A stretch of 64,000 nt of DNA from Chloroflexota bacterium (GCA_029262675.1 JAJCYW010000018.1:1-64000); one strand, 5' to 3'; shown: positions 33,274-42,480, counted from the first letter of the stretch. Made by a program: numbers and translations. Notes: generated from the sequence alone by a model not told the origin.

Positions 33274-34938
33274 ATGCCGATCGCCCCACTCCGCGCCTCC
33301 CTCCTCGCAGTACTCGCGTTCAGCGCTGCGCTGCTGCTGTTCGCCATCCAAACCGATACACGCGTGGAAACCGTCTCCGCGGGCCCCTCCGTGGAGCCAC
33401 AGGTCTTCCAGGCGCTCGCGCAGAACGAGACGGTGAGCATCATCGTCAGTCTGCGCGGGCCGCCGGCAGCCGGCGGCGGGCGGGCGGACCTCGCCGCGCT
33501 ACGGTCGCGGGTCGCCGCCACGCAGGAGCGCGTGCTGGCCGGCATACCACAGGACGCCCTGCAGCTCAGCTATCGCTACCAGGCGGTTCCGGCGCTGGCG
33601 GGGAGCGTCACGGCCGCCGGGCTGGAGGCGCTTCTCCAGCGCGCCGACGTGGCCGAGGTCTCGCTCGACGGGACGGGCGTCGCGGCGACGTCGCGCAGCG
33701 CGACGTTGATCCGGGCCGACGAGGTGATCAACGCGGGGGTGACCGGCGCGGGCGTCGTCGTCGCCGTGCTCGACACCGGCATCGACACGGACCATCCGGA
33801 CCTGGCCAACGACATCCTCTACGAGGCCTGTTACCTGCAGCTCCAGGACTGTCCGCCGGAGCCGCACCCAGCTGAAGACAATCAGGGCCACGGCACCAAC
33901 GTGGCGGGCATAATTACCAGCGACGGCGGCTTCGCGCCGCGCGGCATCGCGCCCGGCGCGAAGCTGGCGGTCTACAAGGTGCTGACGAGCTCCGGTTCCG
34001 GTCAGTTCTCCGACTGGGTCGCCGCCATGGACGATATCCTCGTCAACCATCCGGAGGTCGATATCGTCAACATGAGCCTGCAGAGCAGCAACGCCTGTCC
34101 CGCGACCGCGATGGCCACTGCGGTCGCCATGCTGCGCGATGCCGGCGTCGCGACCTTTATCTCCGCAGGCAACCACGGCGCCAAGCACATCCTGTCCGTG
34201 CCGGCCTGCCTGCCCGCCGGCATCAGCGTCGGCGCAACCTACGACAGCGACGTCGGCGAGCGCAGCGGCTGGAAGGTTAACTGCACGGACACGACGACGG
34301 CCGCCGACCAGGTGGCCTGCTGGTCGGACTCCGATAACGGGCTCGACCTCCTGGCGCCGGGTTCCGTCATCACGTCCACAGGGACCGGAGGCGGCACGTC
34401 GTCGTTCAGCGGCACGTCGCAGGCCGCGCCGCACGCCGCCGGCATGGCCGCGCTTGTGTTGGAGGCGTTCCCTGATCTGACGGTTGACGAGCTGGAGAAC
34501 CGGATCAAGGCGGCCGGCACGCCCGTCACGGACGACCTTCACGACAGCGACCCGGAGACGAACCGCACCACGCCGCGCATCGACGCGCGAGTGGCGCTGC
34601 TCACGGACCACGGCGACGCCGACGCGGACGGCTGCACCAACGCGGAGGAGTACGGCGCGATCGCGCGCTTCGGCGGGCAGCGCAACCCACTCAACCCTTG
34701 GGACTTCTACGACGTAGACGGCGACGGCACCGTCAACCTCGTCGACGACATCCTTGCCGTGATCGGCGCGGCGGGACCGGACACAGGACCGGCCTACCAA
34801 CTCGCGCTCGACCGTTCCCCGTCCGCCGCCGGTTCGCCGCCGTGGCAGCAGGGTCCTCCTGACGGCACGATCGACTTGGTGAACGACATCCTCGGCGCTG
34901 TTTCGCAGTTCGGCCACCGCTGCGCCGGGCCGCCCTAA
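33274..34938 (+). CDS. Secreted subtilisin-family protease with C-terminal calcium/dockerin-like tail
   Basis: The frame opens at ATG 33226, but a -10-like TATACT at 33235-33240 and a clean signal peptide (MPIAPLRASLLAVLAF...) favour ATG 33274, giving 554 residues. Neither start has a strong ribosome site. Inhibitor-like propeptide (~40-150), then the S8 catalytic domain with Asp167 (VLDTGIDTDHPDL), His206 (GHGTNVAG) and Ser382 (GTSQAAPHAAG). Residues ~445-554 repeat the module found on the penicillin acylase at 2.3 kb: 'DADGCTNAEEY', 'GGQRNPLNPWDFYDV', 'DGTVNLVDDILAVI', 'LDRSPSA', 'DGTIDLVNDILGAV' and a terminal 'FGHRC'. Cys-containing insert in the catalytic domain suggests disulfides. Exported, probably cell-surface. 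Confidence 0.92.
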   Translation: MPIAPLRASLLAVLAFSAALLLFAIQTDTRVETVSAGPSVEPQVFQALAQNETVSIIVSLRGPPAAGGGRADLAALRSRVAATQERVLAGIPQDALQLSYRYQAVPALAGSVTAAGLEALLQRADVAEVSLDGTGVAATSRSATLIRADEVINAGVTGAGVVVAVLDTGIDTDHPDLANDILYEACYLQLQDCPPEPHPAEDNQGHGTNVAGIITSDGGFAPRGIAPGAKLAVYKVLTSSGSGQFSDWVAAMDDILVNHPEVDIVNMSLQSSNACPATAMATAVAMLRDAGVATFISAGNHGAKHILSVPACLPAGISVGATYDSDVGERSGWKVNCTDTTTAADQVACWSDSDNGLDLLAPGSVITSTGTGGGTSSFSGTSQAAPHAAGMAALVLEAFPDLTVDELENRIKAAGTPVTDDLHDSDPETNRTTPRIDARVALLTDHGDADADGCTNAEEYGAIARFGGQRNPLNPWDFYDVDGDGTVNLVDDILAVIGAAGPDTGPAYQLALDRSPSAAGSPPWQQGPPDGTIDLVNDILGAVSQFGHRCAGPP

Positions 34939-34965
34939 CGCCGCCGTCGTTAGCTTCGTTAGCTC

Positions 34966-36504
34966 ATGACACACCTCTATCGCATAAGCTCCCGTCTGGG
35001 TCTGCCAGCAGCGCTGCTGGCCGCGTCCGCGGCGCTGACCGCCGTCTTCGCGCCCTGGTCTGCCGATGTGGACGGCGCTTCTGCGCCTGCTTCTGCAGCC
35101 GCCTCCGCGTCCGACCAGCCGCTCTTCACCCGCGGCGTCCTGGCCACCCCGTTCGACTACTACACTACGCTGGCGTTCGGTCCAGACGGCCGCCTCTACG
35201 TCGGCTCACAGAATCAGATCCTGGCGCTGATGCTGGAACCGGGCACGCACGCCGTCCTCGCCACGGAAGTGATCGCCACAGGGCTGGAAGGTGTCCTCGG
35301 CATCGCGTTCGACCCCACGTCGGCCGAGCTTGCCGTGTACGCTTCACGCCAGGAACCAGGCGCTACGCCGGGCTATCAAGGCGCCGTCAGCAGGTTCGCG
35401 GCGCCATCGTGGGAGCGCACGGACGTTATCACCGGCCTGCCCAGCTCCGCGCCGCTGCTGAACCACATGACGAACGGCCTGGCGTTCGATTCGGACGGAC
35501 GCCTGTTCATCGCCCAGGGCTCCAACACGGACGCCGGCATCCCCGATCCACCGGGCGCGGAGCTCTACTGGCCGGAGTCACCGCTCTCCGGCGCGATCCT
35601 CGTCGCCGACATCCACGCGCCCGGCTTCGACGGCGCGCTGACATACGATCCGCCCGGCGAGCCGGTCGACCACAACGTCGCGCTCGTGAGCGGTGACGTC
35701 TCGATCTATGCGCCGGGACTGCGCAACCCCTACGACCTCGTGTTCCACAGCAACGGCCATATTTACGCCGCCGACAACGGCGCCATCGGTGGCCAGTTCT
35801 CGCTCACCTGCACGGAGGCGGGGGTCGGCAGCAGCAACCGGGACGAGCTAAACCTGATCGAAGAAGGTAACTACTACGGCTTCCCGAACCGCAACCGCGG
35901 CATGACGGATGAGCGCCAGTGCACGTACCATCCGCCAGAGGAGGCCGGAGGCGGCGGCTACGCGGCACCCATCGCCGTTCTGCCGCGCCACTGCTCCTGT
36001 GACGGCATCGTCGAGTACACGTCGACGGTGTTCAACGACGCCATGCACGGCGACCTGATCTACGTCGAGCTGACGCGCGGCAACGTCACGCGCGCCGTGC
36101 TCAGCGCGGACGGCCGAGCGGTGGAGGAGACAGCGACACTGGGATCCGACTTCAACTGGCCGCTGGATGTCACCGTCGCCGCGGACGGCACGCTCTTCAT
36201 CGCCGAATTCATCGGCGGGCGGGTGAGCTTCCTCGCGCCGGTGCTGAAGGCGATGCCGACGCCTGCGGCGACGCCAACACCGCCGGCAACGCCGACAGCG
36301 ACGGCAACTCCGGCCGGCCCGCGGGGCGACGCGGATTGCAGCGGAGCGGTCAACAGCATCGACGCAGCGTTCGTGTTGCAGCTCGTCGCCGGGCTGCTGC
36401 AGTCGCTCCCCTGCCCGGAACGTGCCGACGTGGATGGCCGTGGCCAGATCGACGCGATCGATGCGTCACTCATCCTTCAGATCAGCGCAGGCCTTCTGGC
36501 CTAG
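34966..36504 (+). CDS. Secreted PQQ-dependent sugar dehydrogenase-like beta-propeller with type I dockerin-like domain
   Basis: 512 residues with a signal peptide (about 1-32). Residues ~45-415 form a six-bladed propeller of the glucose/sorbosone dehydrogenase family ('LAFGPDGRLYVGSQNQI', 'NGLAFDSDGRLFIAQGS', 'DNGAIGGQ', 'NLIEEGNYYGFPN'). Whether it binds PQQ is not certain. A Pro/Thr/Ala linker follows (~425-445), then two duplicated EF-hand-like segments of true dockerin type: 'GDADCSGAVNSIDAAFVLQL' and 'ADVDGRGQIDAIDASLILQI'. Dockerins normally plug into cohesins; no cohesin gene is visible here. Lies 27 bp after the subtilase gene, probably cotranscribed. Confidence 0.88.
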   Translation: MTHLYRISSRLGLPAALLAASAALTAVFAPWSADVDGASAPASAAASASDQPLFTRGVLATPFDYYTTLAFGPDGRLYVGSQNQILALMLEPGTHAVLATEVIATGLEGVLGIAFDPTSAELAVYASRQEPGATPGYQGAVSRFAAPSWERTDVITGLPSSAPLLNHMTNGLAFDSDGRLFIAQGSNTDAGIPDPPGAELYWPESPLSGAILVADIHAPGFDGALTYDPPGEPVDHNVALVSGDVSIYAPGLRNPYDLVFHSNGHIYAADNGAIGGQFSLTCTEAGVGSSNRDELNLIEEGNYYGFPNRNRGMTDERQCTYHPPEEAGGGGYAAPIAVLPRHCSCDGIVEYTSTVFNDAMHGDLIYVELTRGNVTRAVLSADGRAVEETATLGSDFNWPLDVTVAADGTLFIAEFIGGRVSFLAPVLKAMPTPAATPTPPATPTATATPAGPRGDADCSGAVNSIDAAFVLQLVAGLLQSLPCPERADVDGRGQIDAIDASLILQISAGLLA

Positions 36505-36534
36505 CCCCTGGGCCGTAACCCCTGGCCGCAGGGC

Positions 36535-37926
36535 CTAGGCCGATGAGCCCGGGATCGGGGAGGGAACAGTCGGCCGCGGCCCGCCTCCCGGCCGCCTCCC
36601 GGCCGCCATACGCTCCTTCCCCTGCTCCAAGTCCCGGTCCAGGCTGCGGAATGCAGAGAGCGTAGTGAACAAGATCACAACGGCCGTGACCGACGCCAGC
36701 GCCCCGATCACGACCACGGGCCGCGGGCCGTACGACTGTGCGGCGACGCCCGCCGGAACCGCGCCCAGCGGCATCAGCCCGAACGTCATCATCATCACGC
36801 TCATCACGCGGCCGCGCATCTCCTCCGGGATCACGAGCTGAATCGCCGTGTTGTTGACCGTCATTAGGATCATCGAGCCGAAGCCAACGAGCGCGATGAA
36901 GAACAGACCAAGATAGAAGGACGGCGAGATGGCAAAGAGCGCGAGAGCAGTCCCGAACCCGACCGCGCCGCCCAGCAGCAGACGCGTCTTCTTCGGATAG
37001 GCGTCCAGGTTGGCGATCACCAGCGCGCCCGCGAGCCCGCCGACGCCGCTAGCCGCCTGCATGACGCCGAACCCCGTGGAACCGACATCCCACACCCGGT
37101 TGGCGAAGACCGGCAGCAGCGTCATGTAGGGCATGGCGAAGATCATGGGCAGCGTGGCGAAGAGTATCAGCGCCACCAGTACGGACGAACGCCGGATGTA
37201 GGAGAAGCCGCCGACGAAGTCTTCGAAGAACGTGAACTCCTTCTCTCGATGCGGCGGCTGCGGAGGCAACACGAATGTGACGGCGACAGAAGCGATGTAG
37301 AACCCGGTCGTCACCATGTACGCGCCTCCGATGCCGATCGGTCCGACGAGCACACCGGCAATCGTCGGGCCGATGATGCGGCTGATGTTCATCGTCGCCG
37401 TGCTCAGCGCCATGGCGTTCATCAGCTTCTCGCGCGGCACCAGCGTCGCGACCAGCGCCTGCCGGCCCGGCATGTTGAACGCGAACGCCCCGCCCGTAAG
37501 CGAAGACGCGACGAGCAGGTGCCAGTACGCGATCGCGTCGGTGATGATCAGGAAACCGACGATCCCGTTCACGCCCACGAGCGCCGACTGCGCGACGAGC
37601 AGCAGCTTCCTCCGGTCGACGCGGTCGGTCACGACGCCCGCCACCGGCGATAGCAGCAGCAGCGGCACGGCCACCGACGCCATCAGGTAGCCGAGATAGG
37701 CCGCGTTGTGCCACTTATCCTCGACGAGCCATCCCCGCAGGACGATCATCATGTTCATCCCGAAGAAGAAGCCGATGTTGCCGATGAAGAGATTGCGGAA
37801 GTCGCGGTTATCGGAAAGCGAAGAGAAGGTGTGCCGCCAGCCGGTCGGTGCGAGAGTACCCGGCGAGCCAGCTAGCTGGTTCGCCCCCTCGCTATCGGAT
37901 GGCGTTATGGAATCGCCGTCGCGCAC
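36535..37926 (-). CDS. Major facilitator superfamily transporter
   Basis: 463 residues with 12 predicted membrane helices in two halves separated by a cytosolic loop near 'PPQPPHREKEFTFFEDFVGGF' (split at residue ~230). Motif A 'GVVTDRVDRRKLLL' is present in loop 2-3. It resembles the enterobactin exporter/EntS-like DHA3 family of MFS exporters. Substrate unknown. A damaged paralogue lies immediately upstream on the same strand. Confidence 0.9.
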   Translation of the reverse strand: MRDGDSITPSDSEGANQLAGSPGTLAPTGWRHTFSSLSDNRDFRNLFIGNIGFFFGMNMMIVLRGWLVEDKWHNAAYLGYLMASVAVPLLLLSPVAGVVTDRVDRRKLLLVAQSALVGVNGIVGFLIITDAIAYWHLLVASSLTGGAFAFNMPGRQALVATLVPREKLMNAMALSTATMNISRIIGPTIAGVLVGPIGIGGAYMVTTGFYIASVAVTFVLPPQPPHREKEFTFFEDFVGGFSYIRRSSVLVALILFATLPMIFAMPYMTLLPVFANRVWDVGSTGFGVMQAASGVGGLAGALVIANLDAYPKKTRLLLGGAVGFGTALALFAISPSFYLGLFFIALVGFGSMILMTVNNTAIQLVIPEEMRGRVMSVMMMTFGLMPLGAVPAGVAAQSYGPRPVVVIGALASVTAVVILFTTLSAFRSLDRDLEQGKERMAAGRRPGGGPRPTVPSPIPGSSA

Positions 37927-37986
37927 CCATCGATCCTAGGCGATATCTAACGTCCACGTCAAGGTTAGGGAAGGAACTGAGAGAAC

Positions 37987-38011
37987 GCGCGCCCGCTGTG
38001 TGCGGGCGCGC
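37987..38011 (-). terminator. GC hairpin between the two MFS genes
   Basis: A 10-bp stem GCGCGCCCGC/GCGGGCGCGC with a TGTGT loop, just after the end of the decayed transporter and 60 bp before the intact one (both minus strand). No T-run. Confidence 0.5.
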
Positions 38012-38020
38012 ACGGTTCAG

Positions 38021-38946
38021 CTAAACGGAAGCTGTCGGGTTAACCTGCCGCGGCTGCTCCGCCGCCCGCAGGCGCTGGTAGCCCAGGAGCAGCAGAGCGA
38101 TCCCCAGCAGAATCAGCACCAGCAGGCCGCCTACGCCTCCCATCATCCACTGCACACCGATCCTGTCGGCCAGCGCGCTCTCCGGCAGCGCCACGAACGG
38201 CATGATCGACCGGCTCAGCATGTAGATGCTCATCACGCGGCCGTAGTACGCCGGGCCGGTGCTGCCCAAGATCATCGCGTTGTTCAGCGCCCAGTAACCG
38301 TTCGACATGAGGTCAACGAACAGCAGCGCCACCAGACCGAGCGGCAGCACCGGCATAGCGGCGAACACGATGAGCGATACGCCAAAGCCGACGCCGCCCA
38401 CGAGTTGGATGACTGAACGGCCGGACGTATTTTGCATCGACGCTACGCCCAGCGACCCGAATACGGCCCCGATCGCCATCGCAGCGCCCATCATGCCGAG
38501 TCCGAGCGACCCCACGCCGTACACCTCCTCCTAGAATACAGGGAAGAAGGTGCGGTACGGCATCGCCAGGACAATAGGCACGAAGCCCATCAGCGACACC
38601 AGCGCCATCCCCGTCTGGCTGGCGACGATCAGCACGCGCTTGTGGAGCCTGTCCGCGGCGACGCCGCCGACGAGCGAGAATAAGAACTGCGGTATCCCCC
38701 ATCCCAGGCCGACAAACCCAGCGATGTCGCCGTGCCAGTAATCTGGAACGTGAGGTAGCCCTGCGCAGTGATCATCATCTGGATTGCGGTAAAGGAGAAG
38801 AGCATGCTGATCCAGAGGACGCGGAAGTCGTGGATCCGCAGCGACGAGAACGTGCGCCACCAGCCTTCGCCGGCCAACTCCGGGCAAGGCAGCAAGGCCG
38901 TATCGCCCAAGCCGGGCGGGGATTGTGACTGCGGAGGTGTCTTCAT
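38021..38946 (-). pseudogene. Decayed MFS transporter (frameshift, stop and internal deletion)
   Basis: A start at 38946 gives 'MKTPPQSQSPPGLGD...WWRTFSSLRIHDFRVLWISML', matching the N-terminus of the intact neighbour. Near 38725 the frame shifts ('GYLTFQITGTA' continues in another frame as 'GFVGLGWGIPQFLFSLVGG'). A TAG at about 38532 interrupts 'FFPVF-stop-EEVYGVGSLGLG', which aligns with 'LLPVFANRVWDVGSTGFG' of the intact paralogue. Roughly a hundred residues between helices 4 and 7 are missing. The C-terminal half (38021-38524) is still open. Together these show an inactivated tandem duplicate. Confidence 0.85.
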
Positions 38947-39061
38947 AGGGTTGGCGGCGGTCGTAACCCGTCCGTCAGCACAGTAGCGGCCGCCTCGCGT
39001 TATCGTCACCTGCGCTGGTGTGGGCGCGGTTGCCGTCCGTGCTAATAATCCGGCCGCGTGA

Positions 39062-39067
39062 TATAAT
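39062..39067 (+). promoter_or_regulatory. -10 element of the zinc-ribbon membrane protein gene
   Basis: A perfect TATAAT lies 33 bp upstream of the ATG at 39100; no convincing -35 at normal spacing. Confidence 0.4.
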
Positions 39068-39099
39068 CGCGCAAGCGCGGTACCCCAAAGAGAGGCATT

Positions 39100-39666
39100 A
39101 TGTTCGATAGCTGGGAATCGACCGTGGCGGTGATCGTCGCCATCCTCATCGCCTACGCCGTCGTGCTCTGGATCGGAACCCTCGTCTGGACCTATCGTGA
39201 CGTCCGCGATCGCACCCGCGACGGTTGGACACAATCCGTCTCGCTGCTGATAGTCGCTGTGTTCAACATGCCCGGGCTGGTGCTCTACCTGATCCTGCGG
39301 CCCCACGAAACGCTGAACGAAGCATACGAACGCAGGCTGGAGGCGGAAGCGCTGCTGCGCGACATGCCGGAGCAGCAGCCGGCCTGCCCAGGCTGCCAGC
39401 GCGGGATTAAGGACGACTTCATCGTCTGCCCGCAGTGCCGGACCAAGCTACGCCAGCCGTGCGCCAGTTGCGATAGGCCGCTGGACCTGGCGTGGACCGC
39501 CTGCCCCTACTGCGCCACGCTAACGAACGGCGCGCAAGTGGCCACGTCAGCACCGGCCGCGAATGCGGCGGACGGTTCTGCGAAGGCCGAAACGGACGGA
39601 CGGCCGCAGTCGTCGCAAACCGGCTACCCGGCGGAGACGCCGACCCCATCCCCGGCCAAGAAGTAG
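39100..39666 (+). CDS. Membrane protein with double zinc ribbon
   Basis: 188 residues. Two N-terminal membrane helices (~8-28 and 45-66), a helical linker, then two zinc ribbons: 'CPGCQRGIKDDFIVCPQC' (~95-112) and 'CASCDRPLDLAWTACPYC' (~121-138). The tail is disordered, rich in Ala, Ser and Pro. DZR-type proteins of this build are common in Chloroflexota; function unknown, perhaps a membrane-attached adaptor. The ribosome site is AGAGAGG before the ATG. Confidence 0.78.
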   Translation: MFDSWESTVAVIVAILIAYAVVLWIGTLVWTYRDVRDRTRDGWTQSVSLLIVAVFNMPGLVLYLILRPHETLNEAYERRLEAEALLRDMPEQQPACPGCQRGIKDDFIVCPQCRTKLRQPCASCDRPLDLAWTACPYCATLTNGAQVATSAPAANAADGSAKAETDGRPQSSQTGYPAETPTPSPAKK

Positions 39667-39724
39667 CGCGCCTGCGCCCGGTTCTGCTTCCTTCAGTCCT
39701 TAGCTAGCTGGAGAGAACGGCGGC

Positions 39725-40669
39725 CTAGCCGGCGACCTTGGCAACCGCGTCGAGGTCGACGTGCTGTCGGGCGAGATCGGCCGCGCGGGCGACCTTACGC
39801 CTGCCCGCGAAGCGCGTCCGCCCGTAGAGCTCATCGACGAGTTCGATCGTGCGAACCGTCCCCTCCGGGGAGAGGAGCACCGAGAGCCCGCCCGCGCCAC
39901 CGGAGATGCGGTCCAGGAGGTAGGGGCTGGGCTGCTGGCCGCCTGTGAGGATCAGGCAGTCCGGCTCCGTAGCCAGCGCGGCCAAGTGGAGGTCCATCTT
40001 GTCGAAGCGGTTGACCACCGCCTTCGCGCCGTGCCGGAGGAAGTAGGGCTGGCCGGGGTCCGACGACAGCGGCCCCAGCATCACGAACTCCACAGCTTCG
40101 TCGTCCTCGCCGTCGGCGACGAGGTGCGAGGCGTGTAGCGTCTCCGCTATCTCGCGCGGCGTTGGCCCGGCCAGCATTCGGTCTTCGGGCAGCACGCCCA
40201 AGCACGACAGGCCGCGCTCCGCCAGCGCCGCGCGCGCGCCCTCCATAGCACGCTCGGCCTGCCGCGTCACGACGGCGCCGAGCAACGCCTCGCCCATCGT
40301 CTCTGCGGCGGATGCCAGCTCTCCCAGGCGTTGGTCGGCCGTGTCAGTGGTTACGAGAATCACCTTCGCCGACAAAGCCGCCGCCAGGTCATTGGGCAGG
40401 CCGGGTTGCGCTTCGATGATCGTGACACCGTCGCCGGCGCCGGCCGAACGGGCGGCCTGTTCGGTCACGGCGTCGCCAGATGACTCGCAGCCGGGTACCA
40501 GCGCAAGAGCCCGGGCATCGTCCTCCGCGCTGGGATCGGCGCCAGACTCCGCCCGCAACCGCAGCAACCGGACGGTCTGGTTACGCTCGGCGAGACAGGC
40601 GGCGAGACCCGCGGCAACGGCCGAGCGGCCCTCACCCGCTTCAAGCGACGCAACGATGATGGTAGACAT
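39725..40669 (-). CDS. P-loop ATPase/BioD-like protein with DRTGG-type domain
   Basis: 314 residues from the ATG at 40669 (MSTIIVASLEAGEGRS). The open frame runs further 5' to 40810, but that would cover tRNA-Phe, so it is rejected. The N-terminal ~150 residues are a BioD/dethiobiotin synthetase-like fold with a modified P-loop 'LEAGEGRSAVAAGLA' and 'VTIIEAQPGLPND'. Residues ~190-300 resemble the DRTGG domain ('LPEDRMLAGPTPREIAETL', 'NRFDKMDLHLAALA', 'CLILTGGQQPSPYLLDRI'). This pair of domains precedes phosphotransacetylase in long Pta enzymes and also exists alone, as here. A regulatory or sensing role is likely; function not known. Confidence 0.75.
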   Translation of the reverse strand: MSTIIVASLEAGEGRSAVAAGLAACLAERNQTVRLLRLRAESGADPSAEDDARALALVPGCESSGDAVTEQAARSAGAGDGVTIIEAQPGLPNDLAAALSAKVILVTTDTADQRLGELASAAETMGEALLGAVVTRQAERAMEGARAALAERGLSCLGVLPEDRMLAGPTPREIAETLHASHLVADGEDDEAVEFVMLGPLSSDPGQPYFLRHGAKAVVNRFDKMDLHLAALATEPDCLILTGGQQPSPYLLDRISGGAGGLSVLLSPEGTVRTIELVDELYGRTRFAGRRKVARAADLARQHVDLDAVAKVAG

Positions 40670-40783
40670 CGGCGCCAGTATAGCGAGACGCAGGCCATTG
40701 GTCGAACGACGATGGCGAACGCTGGTGCCCGTGAGCCACGGCTCTTGCCAGCAACGGAGAGCCGCCGATAGAATGCCTTCGGT

Positions 40784-40859
40784 GCCGAGGTAGCTCAGTC
40801 GGTAGAGCACTGCACTGAAAATGCAGGTGTCGGCAGTTCGAGTCTGCCCCTCGGCACCA
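40784..40859 (+). tRNA. trnF: tRNA-Phe (GAA)
   Basis: 76 nt with encoded CCA. Acceptor stem GCCGAGG/CCTCGGC, D arm GCTC-AGTCGGTA-GAGC, anticodon stem-loop CTGCA-CTGAAAA-TGCAG (anticodon GAA), and T arm GGCAG-TTCGAGT-CTGCC. Confidence 0.97.
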
Positions 40860-40894
40860 GCTTCTAAACCAGTGCGAAAGAAAGGAGTAACGTA

Positions 40895-41146
40895 ATGGCA
40901 CGCTTACAGACTATCTGGAGCATACTCGCCAGTGAGAAGGGCCACGGAATGCCATTTCTCGGTGTATTGCCGGCGGCTGCGGGCGCTGTCGTCCTCGGCA
41001 TCGCCGTGGCAGCCGACACCGACTGGCTGGCCATCGCGGGCGGTATCGTGCTGGCGGTCGGCATCGTCGGCACTGCCCTGGCAAACCACGTGGGCGTCGA
41101 GTACGAAATCTACAGCCGGCTGAACAAGCTGGAGGGCAACGAGTAG
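40895..41146 (+). CDS. Small two-helix membrane protein
   Basis: 83 residues with two membrane segments (about 20-39 and 45-65) joined by a short turn, a charged N-terminus and a C-terminal helix 'EYEIYSRLNKLEGNE'. A good ribosome site (AAAGGAG) precedes the ATG. No known family recognised. It lies 35 bp after tRNA-Phe and may be read from the same promoter. Confidence 0.65.
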   Translation: MARLQTIWSILASEKGHGMPFLGVLPAAAGAVVLGIAVAADTDWLAIAGGIVLAVGIVGTALANHVGVEYEIYSRLNKLEGNE

Positions 41147-41249
41147 CCAACCCAACACACACGCCGCCCGTGGCGAACGTTCGCGGGGGAAGAGAGCGCC
41201 GTCGTGCGGTTCACGCACACCGGGCGGTCGCTAGAAGGGACTCAGCACA

Positions 41250-41603
41250 ATGACACGACCGGTAGTTCACTTTGAGATCCACGGCAAGGATGCTCCCAAG
41301 CTGCAGGAGTTCTACAGAGAGCTCTTCGGCTGGGAGATAGACGCCAACAACCCGATGAACTACGGCATGGTAACGGCCGGCAAAGGTGCTCCGGAAGACG
41401 GCATCGGCGGCGGCATCACGACTTCGCCCGCTGCGCCGATGGTCACGATCTATGTCCAGGTCCTCAGCCTGGACGAGACGCTTGCGAAGGCAGAGAGCAT
41501 GGGCGGCAAGACGGTGATGCCGCCAATGGACATCCCGGAAGGACCCACCATGGCGATGTTCTCCGACCCCGAGGGCAACGTCATCGGCCTGGTGAAGCAA
41601 TAA
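41250..41603 (+). CDS. VOC (glyoxalase/bleomycin resistance-like) family protein
   Basis: 117 residues, one vicinal-oxygen-chelate domain of two beta-alpha-beta3 modules. Begins 'VVHFEIHGKDAPKLQEFYRELFGWEI' (split across residues 5-30) and ends 'PTMAMFSDPEGNVIGLVKQ'. His7 and the Glu/Asp near the C-terminus could be metal ligands. These proteins range from dioxygenases to antibiotic-binding proteins; substrate unknown. It precedes the SDR gene by ~90 bp on the same strand. Confidence 0.85.
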   Translation: MTRPVVHFEIHGKDAPKLQEFYRELFGWEIDANNPMNYGMVTAGKGAPEDGIGGGITTSPAAPMVTIYVQVLSLDETLAKAESMGGKTVMPPMDIPEGPTMAMFSDPEGNVIGLVKQ

Positions 41604-41694
41604 GCAGCCGCTTCGGCTCATGGCCTCAGCGCAGGTCACGTCAGTGCAGTATGAGTTCGCCGAAGCGCCAAAGAGAGAAGGGGGAGCGGCGAAG

Positions 41695-42408
41695 ATGAGA
41701 CTCCAAGACAAGGTAGCGCTGGTGACAGGCGCCGGCTCCGGCATCGGCCGCGCGATCGCGATCGAGTTCGCCAATGAGGGCGCGAAGGTGCTGATCGCGG
41801 AGCTGAACGAATCGTCTGGCAAGGCCGTCGCCGACGAGATCGGCGACGCAGCGCGCTACCTGCGCTGCGACACGTCCGCGGAGGAGGACGTGCAGGCGGC
41901 GATCACGGCGACGGTCGACGCATTCGGCGGGCTGGACGTTGTCGTAAACAACGCCGGCGTCGCGCAAAAGGACTGGGACACGACGATCGCCGTTAACCTC
42001 TCCGGCGTCTACTACGGCTGCCGCCACGCCGCCGAGTACATGGCCGCGCACGGCGGCGGTTCGATCATCAACCTATCTTCGATCTTGGGGCTGGTCGGCA
42101 TCGGCGCGGAAGACCCATACGTCGCCGCGAAGCACGGCGTCGTCGGCCTCACGCGCAACTTCGCCATCGCCTACGGCGGCGCAGGCGTCCGCGTCAACTG
42201 CATTAACCCGGGCTGGATCGTGACGCCGATGACGGACCCGCTCCGGGAGGTCGAAGCGATCAACGAACTGATGATGACGCAGACGCCCATGGGACGCAGC
42301 GGCCAGCCGGAGGAGATCGCCAAGGCGGCGCTCTTCCTGGCCTCAGACGACGCGTCGTTCGTCACGGGCAGCCCGCTGATCGTCGACGGCGGCTGGACGG
42401 CGCGCTAG
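41695..42408 (+). CDS. Short-chain dehydrogenase/reductase
   Basis: 237 residues from the ATG at 41695, which has GGGGAG nine bases upstream; the frame extends to 41620 without support. Classical SDR: cofactor loop TGAGSGIGRAI, Asp/Asn at 'CDTSAEEDV', 'VVNNAGVAQ', catalytic Ser in 'INLSSILGLVG', Tyr and Lys in 'YVAAKHGVVGL', and C-terminal 'GSPLIVDGGWTAR'. Likely NAD(H) or NADP(H) alcohol/ketone oxidoreductase; substrate unknown. Confidence 0.9.
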   Translation: MRLQDKVALVTGAGSGIGRAIAIEFANEGAKVLIAELNESSGKAVADEIGDAARYLRCDTSAEEDVQAAITATVDAFGGLDVVVNNAGVAQKDWDTTIAVNLSGVYYGCRHAAEYMAAHGGGSIINLSSILGLVGIGAEDPYVAAKHGVVGLTRNFAIAYGGAGVRVNCINPGWIVTPMTDPLREVEAINELMMTQTPMGRSGQPEEIAKAALFLASDDASFVTGSPLIVDGGWTAR

Positions 42409-42443
42409 CTGCGGCTTCTCTGCGTTCGCAGACGGGCAGACGG

Positions 42444-42480
42444 CGATGCGCCCGCCCCGCGTTCCGGGACGGGCGCATCG
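42444..42480. terminator. Bidirectional hairpin between SDR gene and tRNA-Thr
   Basis: CGATGCGCCCG and CGGGCGCATCG form an 11-bp stem extended inward by CCCC/GGGG-type pairs with one mismatch. The flanking units converge here. Confidence 0.65.

Noticed and set aside
40670..40810. N-terminal extension of the P-loop/DRTGG protein
   Set aside because: It would run into tRNA-Phe on the opposite strand and has no domain; ATG 40669 starts exactly at the family N-terminus.
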